DNA of 64,000 nucleotides from Rhynchopus sp. YZ270_cl-10 (lineage: Eukaryota > Euglenozoa > Diplonemea > Diplonemida > Diplonemidae): the NCBI GenBank assembly GCA_964035575.1, contig OZ037905.1, positions 1,203,001 to 1,267,000 on the forward strand. The letters are read 5' to 3'. The notes under the pieces were generated by a model, which worked only from the letters and a program-made list of their open reading frames with translations, was not told where the DNA came from and did not search any database. Below, piece after piece: positions 10,962 through 21,900 of this stretch (its first letter is position 1; every line of letters starts with the position of its first letter). The position numbers and the translations under genes are program-made.

Positions 10962-10994
10962 GGTGACTAAGCAGACGAGAGGCTTAGGTTCATC
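10962..10994 (+). ncRNA. Small hairpin family, copy 2
   Basis: The outer arms are GGTGA and TCATC; the inner stem is TAAGC with GCTTA, one pair longer than in copy 1. The loop is AGACGAGAG. It belongs to the same family as 10513-10540. Confidence 0.35.
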
Positions 10995-11115
10995 GTTACA
11001 AACTTGTCTTCTTTTTATGCAGCCTTCGGCGTATGTGTTGTTTTAGTCAAATATCACATACTTTTTCCACTGCCCATGAATACCCACCACCACCCCACCC
11101 ATCTTTCTTTTTAAA

Positions 11116-11147
11116 GGTGACCAAGCATGATGGGGCTGAGGGTCATC
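11116..11147 (+). ncRNA. Small hairpin family, copy 3
   Basis: GGTGACC pairs with GGGTCATC, extending the outer stem where copies 1 and 2 have AAGC/GCTT; only GC/GC remains of the inner stem. The downstream CTTGTGAA resembles the sequence after the hairpin at 30370. Confidence 0.35.
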
Positions 11148-11627
11148 TTGTGAACTTATCTTTGTCTTCATTTTGTCGTATTTGTCCACAAGGTGGATTT
11201 TTTTTATAGCTCTCGTGTTAAGTGTTGCATGTTGTGCAGGCCATTGATAGTGTGTGGTTATTCTACATTTGACGGAACAGCAGCGAAATGAGACTCACTA
11301 ATGCCAAGTTTCAAGAGGGGGAAGAAAAAAAAACGAAAAGAAAAGACAGTACCGCACTTTTATTGAATGTGTGATAAATGCGTCACATCAGCGGTGCTGC
11401 CCTTTTGTTTGTTTTCCTGTTCTCTTGATGTTGGTTGGACTTTCGCTGTTGGCTGCTAAGTGTTATGTTTTTGACGACTGGTTTGCACAACACTGCACTG
11501 TAGGGAACACATGTAAAACGATGACACAAACGAAGTCAAAGTCTATGGTGGTAAAACACCACATCCCCGTGTTGCCCACAGCCCTCCAAGCCCCACTCTC
11601 TCTCCCTCTTTCTCTCCGACTGAGGAT

Positions 11628-11710
11628 ATCTTCAATAAAAACCAATGTGCCCACCTCACTGCTTTTCTTCTATTGTCTCCTCAGCGGTGTGTCCCCACCA
11701 CCACCATGCC
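11628..11710 (+). promoter_or_regulatory. Putative poly(A) signal plus splice-acceptor junction, copy 2
   Basis: TCTTCAATAAAAA (AATAAA at 11634-11639) is followed by a pyrimidine tract (CTTTTCTTCTATTGTCTCC), TCAG ending at 11684, and then a CCACCACC-rich stretch. Order, spacing and much of the sequence match 2339-2422. It lies about 220 nt before the ATG at 11903. Confidence 0.45.
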
Positions 11711-11902
11711 ACCATGCCACCATACGTCCAAACGGCCTCCTTCCATGGTGAGAGAGCAATGGACCGGCAGGCGTAACACTTCGAGGAGTTGTGTTTTCCT
11801 TACACAACACAACAGCCCACCATGAAGAGGTAGCCTGTGTGGAGCGTCCTCTCTCAACACAACACAACACCTGCAATCAGACACAAAACACCACACCACA
11901 AC

Positions 11903-12355
11903 ATGTCGAACACGTACCTGAACACCGTTGCAGGAGTGACTGGGTTTCTCGGACTGAAGCTTGCCGTGACACACCTTCTCACGATCCGCACCCGCCTGCT
12001 GACGACGTCGTTCAAGACTGCTGAGGACAGCACAGACATCCCTGCCCCTCTGGTGGCGCTGTTCAAGGTGCTGCTTGGTGCCTACGGACCCCCGCAGGAC
12101 ATGGCAAGGCTGCAGGGGTGTGTGTCGAACTCGCTTGAGAACGAGCCGCAGCTGCTTGCCATGGCACTGATGCTTGGCCTCTCCGGGAAGGCGAACGACA
12201 CAGACGTGCTTCTGCTGAAGGTCTTCGCAGCCATGCGTTTCATCCACTTTGTCACGTACCTGCTTGCGGTCCAGCCGTTCCGCGCACTGTCCTTCGTGTC
12301 GGGGCTGACTGTGAACCTGTTCTTCGGTGCAAGGCTGACTGCACTCCTTCTCTGA
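11903..12355 (+). CDS. MAPEG-family protein, microsomal glutathione S-transferase 1-like
   Basis: This gene encodes 150 aa, close to the usual 155 for MGST1. The start is the ATG at 11903 (MSNTYLNTV). The frame stays open upstream to 11837, but that stretch looks like leader sequence and lengthens the protein beyond the family. Four hydrophobic segments are visible: VAGVTGFLGLKLAV near the N-terminus, LLAMALMLGLSG, FAAMRFIHFVTYLLAV and LSFVSGLTVNLFF. The family motif appears as RLQGCVSNSLENEPQ (compare R-x-x-L-N-D-L-E-N in MGST1), and RALSF precedes the last helix. The protein should sit in the endoplasmic reticulum or outer mitochondrial membrane and conjugate glutathione to hydrophobic substrates or reduce lipid peroxides. 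Substrate range cannot be read from sequence. Confidence 0.82.
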   Translation: MSNTYLNTVAGVTGFLGLKLAVTHLLTIRTRLLTTSFKTAEDSTDIPAPLVALFKVLLGAYGPPQDMARLQGCVSNSLENEPQLLAMALMLGLSGKANDTDVLLLKVFAAMRFIHFVTYLLAVQPFRALSFVSGLTVNLFFGARLTALLL

Positions 12356-12981
12356 TGTGCTGGAGCGGAGGTAGGCTGGGATGTTTCAAACCTTTGTTCG
12401 TTTCCTTGCAAGGAAGTGTTGTGGGTTGAGAAACGGAACAAATAATGCCACACGTTTAATCTTCTGATGTCAAGTCTTCTCTTTCCTTGTCCTTGGTATA
12501 GAGTTGGCAGAGCTCAGTTTGATTCTGATCCAGATTTTCATTTTTCCCTTTTCTATCTCCTTATTTGGACCTTGTTGTATTTGCTCTCTAACTTGGCAAC
12601 GCAACTACTCTCCATGGTCCATGGGTTGGGGTTCGGGTTGAGACTTCAGAGGACGGGCAAGAGCGGCTCTCAGGGTTATCTCGAGCTATAGTTCCTGCAT
12701 TTGCTAATGTTCTTTAGTCTTAGTGTTTTATTGTTTGTAAGAGAAGAGTGAACACAACAGTATAGACACCATACATCCTGCAAGCATTTGTCATGCCACC
12801 ACATACCTCTCCTCACACACAGTACACCCAACACAACACGGGAGAAACTATTTTCTGATTTTTACACATAAAGTTCTACACTTACACAAAAACAAGTAAA
12901 CGAGAGAGAGGCCGTGAGAGCGTGTGGCTGAACGGGAAGGGAAACCTGAGACCGCAAGAGAGCTCGGGTTCTCGAAAGAGA
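12356..12981. other. Spacer upstream of the giant surface protein
   Basis: No gene is seen. There is an AATAAT near 12441 and a pyrimidine tract (CTTCTCTTTCCTTGTCC) ending in TAG near 12500, possibly another processing/acceptor junction. A second AT-rich and CA-rich leader follows. The giant-gene frame opens at a GTG (12922) before its first ATG. Confidence 0.45.
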
Positions 12982-15900
12982 ATGGGAAGAACAGGGCCTA
13001 GCGCCCTTGTGGGGGTGGCCCTGCTCGGGGTTGCCCTTGTTGGGCATGTTGGAGAAGCTGCAAACACAAAGACGGTGACGTACACAATGTCGAAGTCGAA
13101 GTCGCGCAGTCTGTCAACCTCGAAGTCAGCGTCTGTGTCGCTGTCGCTGCCGACGGGGTCGATGTCGTACTCGCTGCCGTCTGGGACAGCGTCGTCGTCA
13201 CTGTCGCTGCCGACAGGATCAATGTCGTTCTCACTGCCGTCTGGAACAGCGTCCTTCTCAGGGTCGCTGTCGAAGTCGAAGTCGGCGTCCGTGTCGCTGT
13301 CGCTGCCAACGGGGACGGCGTCGGCGTCTGGGTCGCTGTCGAAGTCTCTGTCGCTGTCGACGTCGCTGACGCAGTCGCTGTCGAAGACAGTGTCGCTGAC
13401 ACACTCGCTCGGGTCGTACAACAACTACACGATGGGGATGTACCACGGTGCCACACTGCGGGAGGGTGACGAGTTCCGTGTGCGTGTGCAGACGGTGCTG
13501 CAGACACCGGACGGGACGAAGCGTGTGGAGTACGCACTGAACTCGACGGCTGCGGCGCAGTTTGACGTGCGCATGTACACGTGGGACTCGACGAAGGACA
13601 TCCGGTGCGAGTACACAAGCGCAACGCCGCTGGCACAGACGACGGAGTACGGGATGTCTATGGCGGACAGTGCGGCAGGGGACCGGTTTGTGTCGTCTGC
13701 TCACGCAACGTTTGTGGCACCGCCGTCGACAACGACGTTTGTTGTGTGCTTCAAGCACGTGCTGGACTCGCGTTTGTTTGACAAGGAGACGCAGGCTGAG
13801 TTCGGGCAGTGGAAGATGCTTGTGCTCGGGAACGGGGAGTACAAGTTCACACCGCAGGCAGCGAAGCTGTGGTACTACCTGCCCGACGCGACGCTGGGGC
13901 AGTACGCAGTGGTGCAGCTGCTGTCGGCGCAGGCGAACTTCAACTTCACGTACGCGCCGAGTGGGTGTGCGACAGCAGAGTTCAAGTGTGCGGACGGGGA
14001 CAACCTGAAGATTGTGAAGCAGGGGGACCCGTGCACGTACGAGTACCAGACGTTTGGGCTGCCGTACTACGGGACGAACTACGTGGACGCGGCAGGGACG
14101 TGGCAGGGCGAGGGGACGCGTGGGCTGCTGGAGGGTGCGACTGCGGGCGGTGTGGGTGTGTTTGGGACGCCGTACGCAAACCCGCTGGTGGACTCGTGGT
14201 CGTCGAGCGGGACGTACTACGCACAGAACTCGACGGTGACGCCGATGTGGTCGGAGGCGATGGTGTACGTGCGTCTGCCGCAGACGGCGGCGAAGTACGA
14301 CATCTGCTACTCGTCGCGGCAGGAGCGTGCGGAGGTGTCGAACCTGAACAGCACGAACGCAACTGCGCCCGTGTGGCGGAAGCTGTACCGCTGCACGTCG
14401 CCGTCGGCGTGTGCGTCGAACTCGGCGAACCTGTACTTCACGGCCGTGGTGGAGCCTGTCGGGTGGTCGATGGTGGACATGACGCCCGGGACGTGGGGGG
14501 AGATTGTGTTTGACGACAGCGGTGCCGGGGCGCTGAACAACCTGCCGGCGTCGAGCACAGTGGCGGTGAGTGCACCGCAGGCGTCTGGGGCGGACCCGAT
14601 GGTGATGACGACGAGTGCGAACTACTGGGCGCCGTCTGGGGGCGACTACTTCCGTATTGTGGCGGCTGCGTCGCTGGCAGAGGCACAGACGGACGGACGT
14701 GCGCACCCGTGGCCGACAGCGGCGAAGACAGGGTCGCAGCCGCTGGCAGGGTGCTGGTCGCGTGCGCTGGACACAGCGTCGTCGTCGTCGCAGGGGGGCT
14801 TCGTGGAGGAGGAGACGCCGTACCCGATTGGGTCGCGCAATCTTGTTGGGGACCCGACGGCGTCTGGGGTGGCGGACGCGACGGGCGGTGTGGCGGTGAC
14901 GGTGTCGACGCTGTACGTGCCGGCGACGCGGTACTCGCAGTGGTATGTGTGCTACCGGAAGACGTGCACGTACAGCGGGGCGACGTGCACGAAGAACTCG
15001 GGGATGCGCGTGCTGCCGTTCCACAAGGGCGGGACCGGGTCGCTGCCCGTGCGCTGGACACACCTGAACGACTCGTACCTGCCGGGGACGACGTCGACGG
15101 CAGCACACCCGCTTGTGCCGGACTACATTGTGAATCAGGACGCGGCGGGCGCACCGGCGTACCCTGCGTGGGCGACGTGGTACATGAACGACACGCGCAC
15201 AGGGACGTGGGGCCCGCTTGTGGTTGAGACAGTGAACGCGACGGCACCGATGGGAGTGGACACGCGTGCGTGGAACTTCGGGCGCACGTACGCGACAGGC
15301 GACCGCGTGGGGCAGACTGTGGGGAGTGTGCTGCGCCTGGTGCAGGCGGGCAAGCCGTGTGACTACGCGTCGTTCCGCCCGATCCCCTCTGTGGGGGCGG
15401 AGAACAAAGACGGTGGTATGGTGGAGTGCAACAACGCCGGGGCCGAGACGGACAAGACGGCGTGCGCAGGGTCGATGTCGGACGTGGCGGCGTCGTCGAA
15501 CGCGGCGTACTACATCACCGTCCCGGACATCACAAACTACATTGTGTGCCACAGAAACCGCTTCTTCAACTGGGTTGCGCTGTCGCCGTCGGGCACGACA
15601 GGGGCGTGGAACGACAAGACGAAGCCGATGCCGGACAGCGTGCTGGAGCGTGGGGCGTGGGTGTCGCCGTCGTCGTACTTCACACCGACGACGTCTGCCC
15701 TGACGTCGCTGTCGCTGTCTGCGGTGGAGATGCGGGCAGGGATGGAGGCGCTGTTCCTTGTCACAGACGCAACGGTGTCGCTGCAGGTGGGCCCGCGGAA
15801 GGCGTGTGCCGGGGGCTGCCCGGCGTCCGGGGACGTGCTGCGCCTTGTGGCGGCGGACAAGAACTGCGACATCAACCCGTACAACTGGAACATGGGGAAG

Positions 15901-18900
15901 CTGGCAGACGCACACCTGTCGCTGATCTGCAACGTGACTGGTGCGGGGTCGATTGCGCAGTCTGGGCTGTACTACGACTCGGCGTCGGTGCGCGCCTGTG
16001 CGCTGGCGGGGCCGACACAGACGATGTGCCAGAACGCAACGTGCAACTCGACAGAACCTCACCTGGCGGAGCTGGCGGCGAAGACGCCCGACATTTATGA
16101 CGACATTGTGCCACACGACCACACGTACACGGGTGGGCACGCGACGGTGGCGGCTGTGGTGGTGATGCCGCCGCACATCACGACGTCGAACGGGCCGAAC
16201 TTCTACAAGGTGTGCTACAAGCAGGCGGGGATGGACAACTGGGCCGTGTTCAACGAGACCTGGGAGGTGAAGCCTGCGCCGGCAATGAAGGTGTCACCGG
16301 CACGCATCAGCGAGGTGCTGCTGGGCGGGGAGCTGAAGCGGTTCCGCGTGCAGCTGACGACGGGTACGCTGGCTGTGACGGACAACAACGGGACGATTAC
16401 GGCGGACTTCTCGCTGTACGCGAAGCTGGTGCCCTTCAGCACGATGGAGCAGAACCGCTACTGCCAGAACCAGGCCGGGAGCTCGGAGGGGGAGATCTAC
16501 TCTGCGGCAACGTCGAAGTTCAACCTGCTGACGGACGGGGCCAACAACACCGTCGACTTCTACCTGACGGTGCCGCACACGCCGGGGAACTACTCGCTGT
16601 GCGTACAGCTGCGTCAGTCGTCTGAGGACTGGATGTCGTGGTGGCGCCCGGGGTCTGCGGACGCGAACGCGTACGACTACAAGGTGATTGACAACGGGGT
16701 GCGTTGGTACGTGACGCCCGGGAACCAGCCGACGAACCAGGGGCTGTCGAAGGTGCAGTTCCTGCGGTGCGCACCGACGGTAAACCACACGTGCTCGCCG
16801 GCAGCAAGCCAGGACGTGTTTGACACGAACCCCGGAAAGGACGCAGCGAAGATTGTGGCCGTGGGGTCTGCGTGCCACGACGGGTCGACAAACCTGACGC
16901 AGTGGGGAACGTCTGTGCACGTGTGGACGGAGCCCGGGGCAACGGCGTCGGCGCTCGGGATGACGGACCTGGGGCCGGCGGACGGGCCGAGCGACGTGGC
17001 AGAGCTGCGTACGGTGCTGCCTGCGGCGACGAACGACGCGCGCACGCAGTACAAGGTGTGCATTCGCACGGTGTTCCTGCAGGGCGGGCTGGGCGGGACG
17101 GCACTGAAGGCACGCTGGGTGGAGGTGCAGGAGGCTCAGGGGCTCAGCGGGCAGCACCTGGTGCAGGCGGCGACGGGGCGTGCCGGGTTCCGCACAGAGA
17201 TGGGGCTTGTGAAGTCGTGGACGCTGAACGCGGCACTGCGGCCTGCGGTGAGCCTGTACTCGTCGGAGGCGAAGGCGGACGCGACTGCGCTTGCGGGTGT
17301 GTCGACACAGTATGTGGCGGACGTGACGGCAGCAACGGCGACTGCGACGGACGGGTTTGTCTTCAACACGTACAGCAGCACGGCGTCGAACACAGAGCTG
17401 CAGGCACAGAACATCTTCAAGCTTGTGCTTTCGAAGACCCCTGTCGGGCGTCTCCCGAAGGACCCGAGCACAGAGGCGACGTGGGGGACGCTGTCGAACT
17501 GGGCCGGGTCCGGTGTCGGGGTGGACTGCATGTCGCCGGCCGCGGTGTCGAACGTGGGGACGTGCACGGACAACGACACGACGAGCGGGACGCCGTTCTG
17601 CCCGTACCTCGCGTCGACGACGTCGGGGACGTCGATTGGGGCGTACTTCCACATCCCGCTGAACCCGGGGAGCTACCAGGTGTGCTACAAGGTGAACCAC
17701 ACAAGCCTGACGGTGGCAAACCCGTGGCTGCGTCTGGCGTCGAGCAGCGAGGGGGACTACCTGCTGCACTCGCACCCGGCGTTCCTGGAGATGATTGTAG
17801 GGTCTGCGCAGGCGAACATGTCTGTGTTCGACCTGCGGACGATGGAGAGCACGTGGGACACGACTGGGGAGCAGGTGTCTGTGTCGTCGTGGTGCGGGAC
17901 TTCGAGCGGAGTGAACTGCACGGCGCTGAACGGGGCCTCCGGGTTCACAACCGACCTGGTGACGATTGCGAACGACACGCAGGTGTGCCCGACGCCGTCG
18001 ACTGTGGCGGGGAGCGCGACCGGGGCGCCGGAGTGGTTCCAGCTGGTGCGGACAACAAACGCGTCGGCAATGGTGGCGGACACGTGGGGCACGACGACGG
18101 CATCGGCGTTTGCGCTGCCGCCCGCGCTGTACCCGGCCACGTCTGGGCAGTACAAGATCTGTGTGTTCAAGGCTGGGGAGGCGACGGCGACGGCAATGGG
18201 GAACGCGTCGGCGAAGCAGGTGACGAAGAAGGGTGTGGTGTACCAGCTGTACAACCGCGGGCTGAAGAAGTACGGAGGCGGGAGCGGGTACTGGCGCGAC
18301 TCGAACATCCCGCCGTCGCAGCTGACGGTGACGTCGACGCTGGCGTTCAACTCTTCGCTGCGCTTCATGCAGTTCACAACGGCGACGACGCTCGAGACGC
18401 TGTACGGGGCGTCGGCGGTGAGTGCGGCGTCTGTGACGGACGCGACAACGGGGATGGTGTCGCGCACGCCGCTGCTGACGTCTGGGGCGGTGGTTGTGTA
18501 CGACGTGCAGGTGGCGACGAAGGACAAGCTGCCTGTGCCGTTTGGGTCGTTCCCGCTGGTGGTGAAGCGGTGTGCGCAGGCGACAGCGTTCGCAGGGCTC
18601 GAGTGTGTGGCGGCATCGCAGGTGGATCCGAGTGTGTCGCCGGGCCCGTTCACGGTGTGGGCGATTGGGGGCGCGTGCAAGCAGGCGAACGCCACACAGT
18701 ATGGGTGGGAGCGGAACGGTCTGCGTCAGTTCACCCAGTCTGGGCAGGTGCGTCTGTCGCTGCAGTACCGGTCTGCGTGCCCGGCGGGGGAGTTCGGGTG
18801 CGGGGTGCGGTTTGAGGCAACGACGCAGAGCGGGGTGCAGCTGCTGTCGCCTGCGCAGTGGGTGAACGTGGCGGCCAAGGCACCGAACGGTGTGGCGCTG

Positions 18901-21900
18901 GACGGGAACGAGCCGAACACCGCGTTCAAGGGGACGGCGATGAAGACGACCGGGTGTGCCACGACGGGGGTGACGACGTGCTACCTGAAGAAGTGCGTGC
19001 ACGGACTGCCGTGCACGCTGAGCCTGCAGGCACGCCGGGACGGGCCAAGCGAGTTTGCGGCGAACGGGACGGTGCAGGTGCTGTACGCGCAGGACGACTA
19101 CGGCGCGAACTACTCTGCGTCTGCTGCACCGCCGCAGGTGGCAACAGCCCTCGGGTCGACGGTGGGGTCGCAGCCGCTGCTCCCGGCGGAGGTGTGGGGG
19201 CTTGGCGGGACGGCGTCGTACACCTTCACGCCGAAGCTGAAGGACGGAGCACTGGCGTCGACCACGGTGTACCTGAACGTGACGTACCAGGGGGTGACGA
19301 CGGGCGGGGCGGTGCACCTGTCGTGGACGCGCTTTGTGGTCGAGGTGTCGCGTGCGGTGCTGGCGGCAGTGGACCCTGTGCGTGTGGACCCGTGGGACGT
19401 GGCGGGCGGGCTTGCGGCGACGCGCTCGCCGTCGCCTGCGTTTATCGGGACCATGATGGCGGCGACGGCGTCTGTGGCGGGGAGCATTACTGCCGTATCC
19501 GGATCGTACCTGGAGGCCCTTGTGCCGTACCAGCTGACGTACGTGCCGCGTGACGCGTCGCTGAAGGCACTGCCAAAGGTGTGGGGTGCGCTGTCCGGAT
19601 GGAAGGTGACGGCGACGGTCGGGACGGCAACGACAGACAACATGGTGCTGTACAGCAGGTACCCGGACGAGACCTTTGTGACGGCCCCGCAGATCCTGTC
19701 GAAGGCGGCGCTTATGGAGACCATCGGGAACGCGTTCTCGTTTGCCTTCGTGTTCCGTGTGTACGTTGTGGACAACGCGTGCTCGCGGTTCTCGTCGGCG
19801 GGCGGGTGCACGCTTGTCTTCACCTTCTCGGACGGAACGAACACTGTGAAGGCGAACGTGGTGACACCTGTGCGCGTGCCCGCAAGCACCGTCGAGGTGA
19901 CGCCTGCAGCGGCCTCCGGGACTGTGCGCGAGGGGATCTCGGTGGCGGTGCGGCCCGGGTCGTACATTGCGGCGCCGAGCACAGGGGCACAGACCTTCGT
20001 GTACGACGACTTCCACTACGGGGAGGTGTTTGCGCTGCTGGACGGGCCTGGTCCGACTGACGGGGCGTCGAACCGGGACAAGCTGCGCATGACACCGGAC
20101 GCAACGAACTGGGTGGCAGGGCAGTGTGCGTACAGCAGCCCGAGCGGGAAGGGGTGTCTTGTGGAGAAGTACCCGACGAAGACGCTTGCAGCGGCTGCGT
20201 CTGTGGCCGGGGCGACGGGGTCGTGGGGCGCACAGTGGACGATGCGCCCGCATGTGCCGTGCAACCGGTGTGCGTTCACGTTCCACACAACCTGGGGCGC
20301 AGGGCCGGACTCGTCTGAGTACGCGGCGGACGGGACGCAGCGCGGGACAACGACGCTGACGTGGACGGAGGAGGCTGTGACACTTGAGTGCTCGTCGGCG
20401 GCGGTGCAGATCACGACCGGGGCGGTGATGTCGGACGAGTTTGCGCTGACGGTGTCGGCGGGGGTGACCGGGATGACTGGGACGAACGCAGTGTACCCGC
20501 GCTGGTGGGTGATGACGAACTCGAACACGTCTGTGACGCCTGCGGGGGTGTACCCGCTGTACAAGGTCGGGGAGACGAAGACGGCGTGGTGGTCGCAGAT
20601 GGGTGCCCGCGCGAACATGGGGACGGCAGTCGCGAACTTCAGCCGCCTGTACTTCGACAACACGACGGTGCCTGCACTCGGGGCGACGGCGGACGTGAAG
20701 GTTGTGTTCAGCGCAGTCGGGATCCGGTACGCGAGCGGGGCGCAGGCGGCGGCTGGGTCGCGCCCGACGGGGACGTCGGCGTACACGTGCACGTCTGCGG
20801 TGACGCTGTCGCAGCGTGAGGCGGCGGTGGCGGCGGCAGTGACAACAACGACGTCGATCCAGCTTGTGTCTGTCGGGGGCGGGGTGACGTCGCTGTGCGC
20901 GTCGTCTGCGTCGGGTGTGTGCACGGAATACACGGCCACTGTGAGCGAGTTCGGAGCGGGGATCACTGTGGACGTGAAGTTTGTGAACACGTCCTCGACG
21001 GGGACGGTTGTGGACGACACGTCGTCGCGCAACGTGACGGTGGCGCAGGCTGGTGGGGCCGGGTCGAGCCCGTCGGGGGCACCTGCGTGGACGTACGGTA
21101 CGGAGGTGTGGACGAGTGGGACGATTGTGCTCGACTCTGCGTACAACCCGTCGTCGCTGGAGACGATTGGGACGAACACGTACACGTACGGGAACCTGAC
21201 GGTGGTGGCGACGCGGACGCAGCCGGACGCAGCGGTGCTGGCAGTGGCGCCGCAGGGTGCCGGGTCGGTGACGCTCAAGTACTCCGGGACCGGGGCGCCT
21301 GCACGCAAGGCGATGTTCAAGGTGTGCGAGGCGGCGTGGGACGGGTCTGCGGAGGTGATGTCGACGGTGGCGAACCGGTGTGTGACAATCAGCCTGTGGA
21401 TCACGCCGACGACGCAGACACGCGCCACGGTGTACGCGGTGGAGCCGGCGTCGCAGAGCTTCGTGCACGGGACGACGTCGGCGTGCGGGGCGGCGACGAC
21501 AGCGACGTTCACGGTGGCGTCGTACTTCACCGTAGGGACAAGCACGACGCTGCGGTACTGGGCGTACGACAGCCAGCTCGGGTACACGCTCACGGCAGGG
21601 ACGCAGTACCTGCTTGAGTCTGGGGCAACGACGGCAGCGGCGTCGCTGATGAAGAACAACTCGGTGACACGCGGGGCGGCCATCACGCACACAGTCGCGA
21701 CGACTGGCCTGAAGGTGTCCTTCACGTTCTACGGGCGCGACAAGGTGACGACAAACACAACAGCGAGTGTGGCGGGGGCGGTGCAGTCGGACGTCGGGGG
21801 GACGATCACCGCAGTCGCGACAACGGCGCAGTACATGTGGGTGTCGGCGACGGAGACGCTGTCGAAGTGGGAGGTGAACACAACAGTGAGCGTGGACGAC

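Larger units (their letters stand above)
9334..11902. other. 2.5-kb gene-less spacer with hairpin families
   Basis: I see no credible gene here. The open frame near 11371-11751 opens at GTG and runs through low-complexity sequence. The spacer is AT-rich and holds T-tracts, two strong palindromes (10351-10388 and 10909-10926), three copies of a GGTGAC...TCATC hairpin, and, at its end, the second poly(A)/acceptor block. It may hold small structured RNAs or long UTRs. Confidence 0.6.

Noticed and set aside
11371-11751. Possible 126-aa gene upstream of the MGST1-like gene
   Set aside because: It opens at GTG, is low complexity, and crosses the putative poly(A)/acceptor block.
12922-12981. Longer N-terminus for the giant protein
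   Set aside because: The extension starts with GTG and would bury the signal peptide that begins at the ATG at 12982.
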